Assembly: GCA_946567425.1 (NCBI GenBank)
Contig: CAMNXF010000002.1
Location: forward strand, 62,001-126,000
From: an uncultured Clostridia bacterium
GTDB lineage: Bacteria > Bacillota > Clostridia > Oscillospirales > Ruminococcaceae
DNA: 64,000 nucleotides
Reading direction: 5' to 3'
The position numbers and the translations under genes are program-made. Under the pieces are notes generated by a model, which was given only the letters and a program-made list of their open reading frames with translations, was not told the origin of the DNA and searched no databases. Below are positions 63,440 through 64,000 of the stretch, one piece after another (position 1 is the stretch's first letter; each line of letters starts with the position of its first letter).

Positions 63440-63911
63440 GATGTCTTCTTTTTCCAACCGTAAAATATGCTAAAAGAACCGTCAAAGCTGTAGAGGTCGC
63501 GCATATCGGTAAGCCCATGATAACAAGCCCCAGCCAACTCGCGACCGCAGGCTCTATCTGCGTTAAATCCATACCCGAAAGAACGCCCATTGTTATCACC
63601 GCCAAATGCAGCGCAACCGACCATACGGCAACCGCGACCGCGTATTTCTTCATGGAAAACGCGTTGATATTCGCAAAAAACGCTCCGACCGCTATCAGCT
63701 CAATAAATCCAAGAATTGCAAGAATCACGTTTTTTTCGCTACAAATATCGGGCGTTAAACGGTATATGGGATAGAGCAAAGCCGTCGCCGTCACGCCGCT
63801 TACGATAAGCCTGTGCGATTTCTTCTTAAAAAAGCCCTTGACGCGCCCAATGAGTTTTTGCTCTTTGGGCATTGCCTTTTCCGCTACATTTCTGATTTTT
63901 TCTGAGATCAT
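63423..63911 (-). CDS. Unrecognised membrane protein, partner of the preceding
   Basis: 162 residues: a basic N-terminal 30 residues (EKAMPKEQKLIGRVKGFFKKKSHR region), then four hydrophobic segments (about 35-52, 62-80, 90-112, 125-150) and a basic tail KRRHHDKQF. AAAGGATGG precedes the ATG at 63911. Function unknown. 63912-64000 contains no gene that I can see. Confidence 0.65.
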   Translation of the reverse strand: MISEKIRNVAEKAMPKEQKLIGRVKGFFKKKSHRLIVSGVTATALLYPIYRLTPDICSEKNVILAILGFIELIAVGAFFANINAFSMKKYAVAVAVWSVALHLAVITMGVLSGMDLTQIEPAVASWLGLVIMGLPICATSTALTVLLAYFTVGKRRHHDKQF

Positions 63912-64000
63912 ACATTACCATCCTTTCAAAATAGCGTAATGCAGCAATATGGTTTAAACAAACGATTTGACCCGCCTTGGCAAGTCTTACCTTACGCTTT

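Overview
The window looks like chromosomal DNA of a Bacillota member of class Clostridia, most likely a Ruminococcaceae/Oscillospiraceae-type gut anaerobe. This rests on the HrcA/CIRCE heat-shock operon, a T-box in front of pheST, an L20-type leader before infC-rpmI-rplT, type III glutamine synthetase, MutS2, DegV, strong GGAGG ribosome sites with frequent TTG/GTG starts, and sigma-A promoters of the form TTGACA-17 nt-TATAAT. Coding DNA is moderately GC-rich and the gaps are AT-rich. I assign no species. I found no tRNA, rRNA, CRISPR array or transposase.

Layout. 1-12609 (minus strand) is a housekeeping block: rdgB (cut by the window edge), a membrane protein, ftsY, smc, a radical SAM gene, rnc, plsX, trmFO, topA. 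12683-16256 (minus) holds an rRNA/tRNA 2'-O-methyltransferase, then infC-rpmI-rplT with its leader and a non-AUG infC start, then eno. 16390-16619 (plus) is a small zinc-ribbon gene broken by, or read through, a -1 frameshift. 16688-21420 (minus) is the phenylalanyl-tRNA synthetase operon under a T-box, with a decaying restriction-modification cassette lodged between pheS and pheT.

21996-24021 (plus) is the most interesting locus. A tyrosine recombinase is followed by a 145-bp AT-rich segment flanked by a perfect 23-bp inverted repeat. Each copy is itself a near-palindrome like a Xer/Flp-type crossover site. The segment carries a good promoter pointing away from the downstream prepilin gene. 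The arrangement predicts a recombinase-driven invertible promoter (phase switch) for a surface pilin, captured here in the OFF orientation.

24060-33336 (minus) holds purine nucleoside phosphorylase, a Tam-like methyltransferase, a two-component system split by two AT-rich genes, a HAD phosphatase, S-adenosylhomocysteinase, a Cu/Zn-SOD-fold protein lacking its zinc loop, and DegV. 33687-37740 includes a soluble PocR-type chemoreceptor with a structured leader, D-lactate dehydrogenase, pyridoxine kinase and a DMT exporter. 37780-41766 is an ECF sigma/anti-sigma/lipoprotein unit. 41881-49138 carries mutS2, a zinc-ribbon membrane protein, recO, a Cof-type phosphatase and glnN. 49436-55452 is hrcA-grpE-dnaK-(DUF4241)-dnaJ. 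55792-58180 (plus) has an SPL-like radical SAM protein and a tandem amidase-fold lipoprotein. 58232-62786 is the glycolytic cluster pgk-(pentapeptide)-tpiA-(membrane)-gpmI. Two small membrane proteins close the window.

A second pattern runs through the whole window: five copies of a long palindromic element with GGCAAAA...TTTTGCC ends sit directly upstream of the ribosome-binding sites of plsX, pheS, the SOD-like gene, recO and dnaJ.
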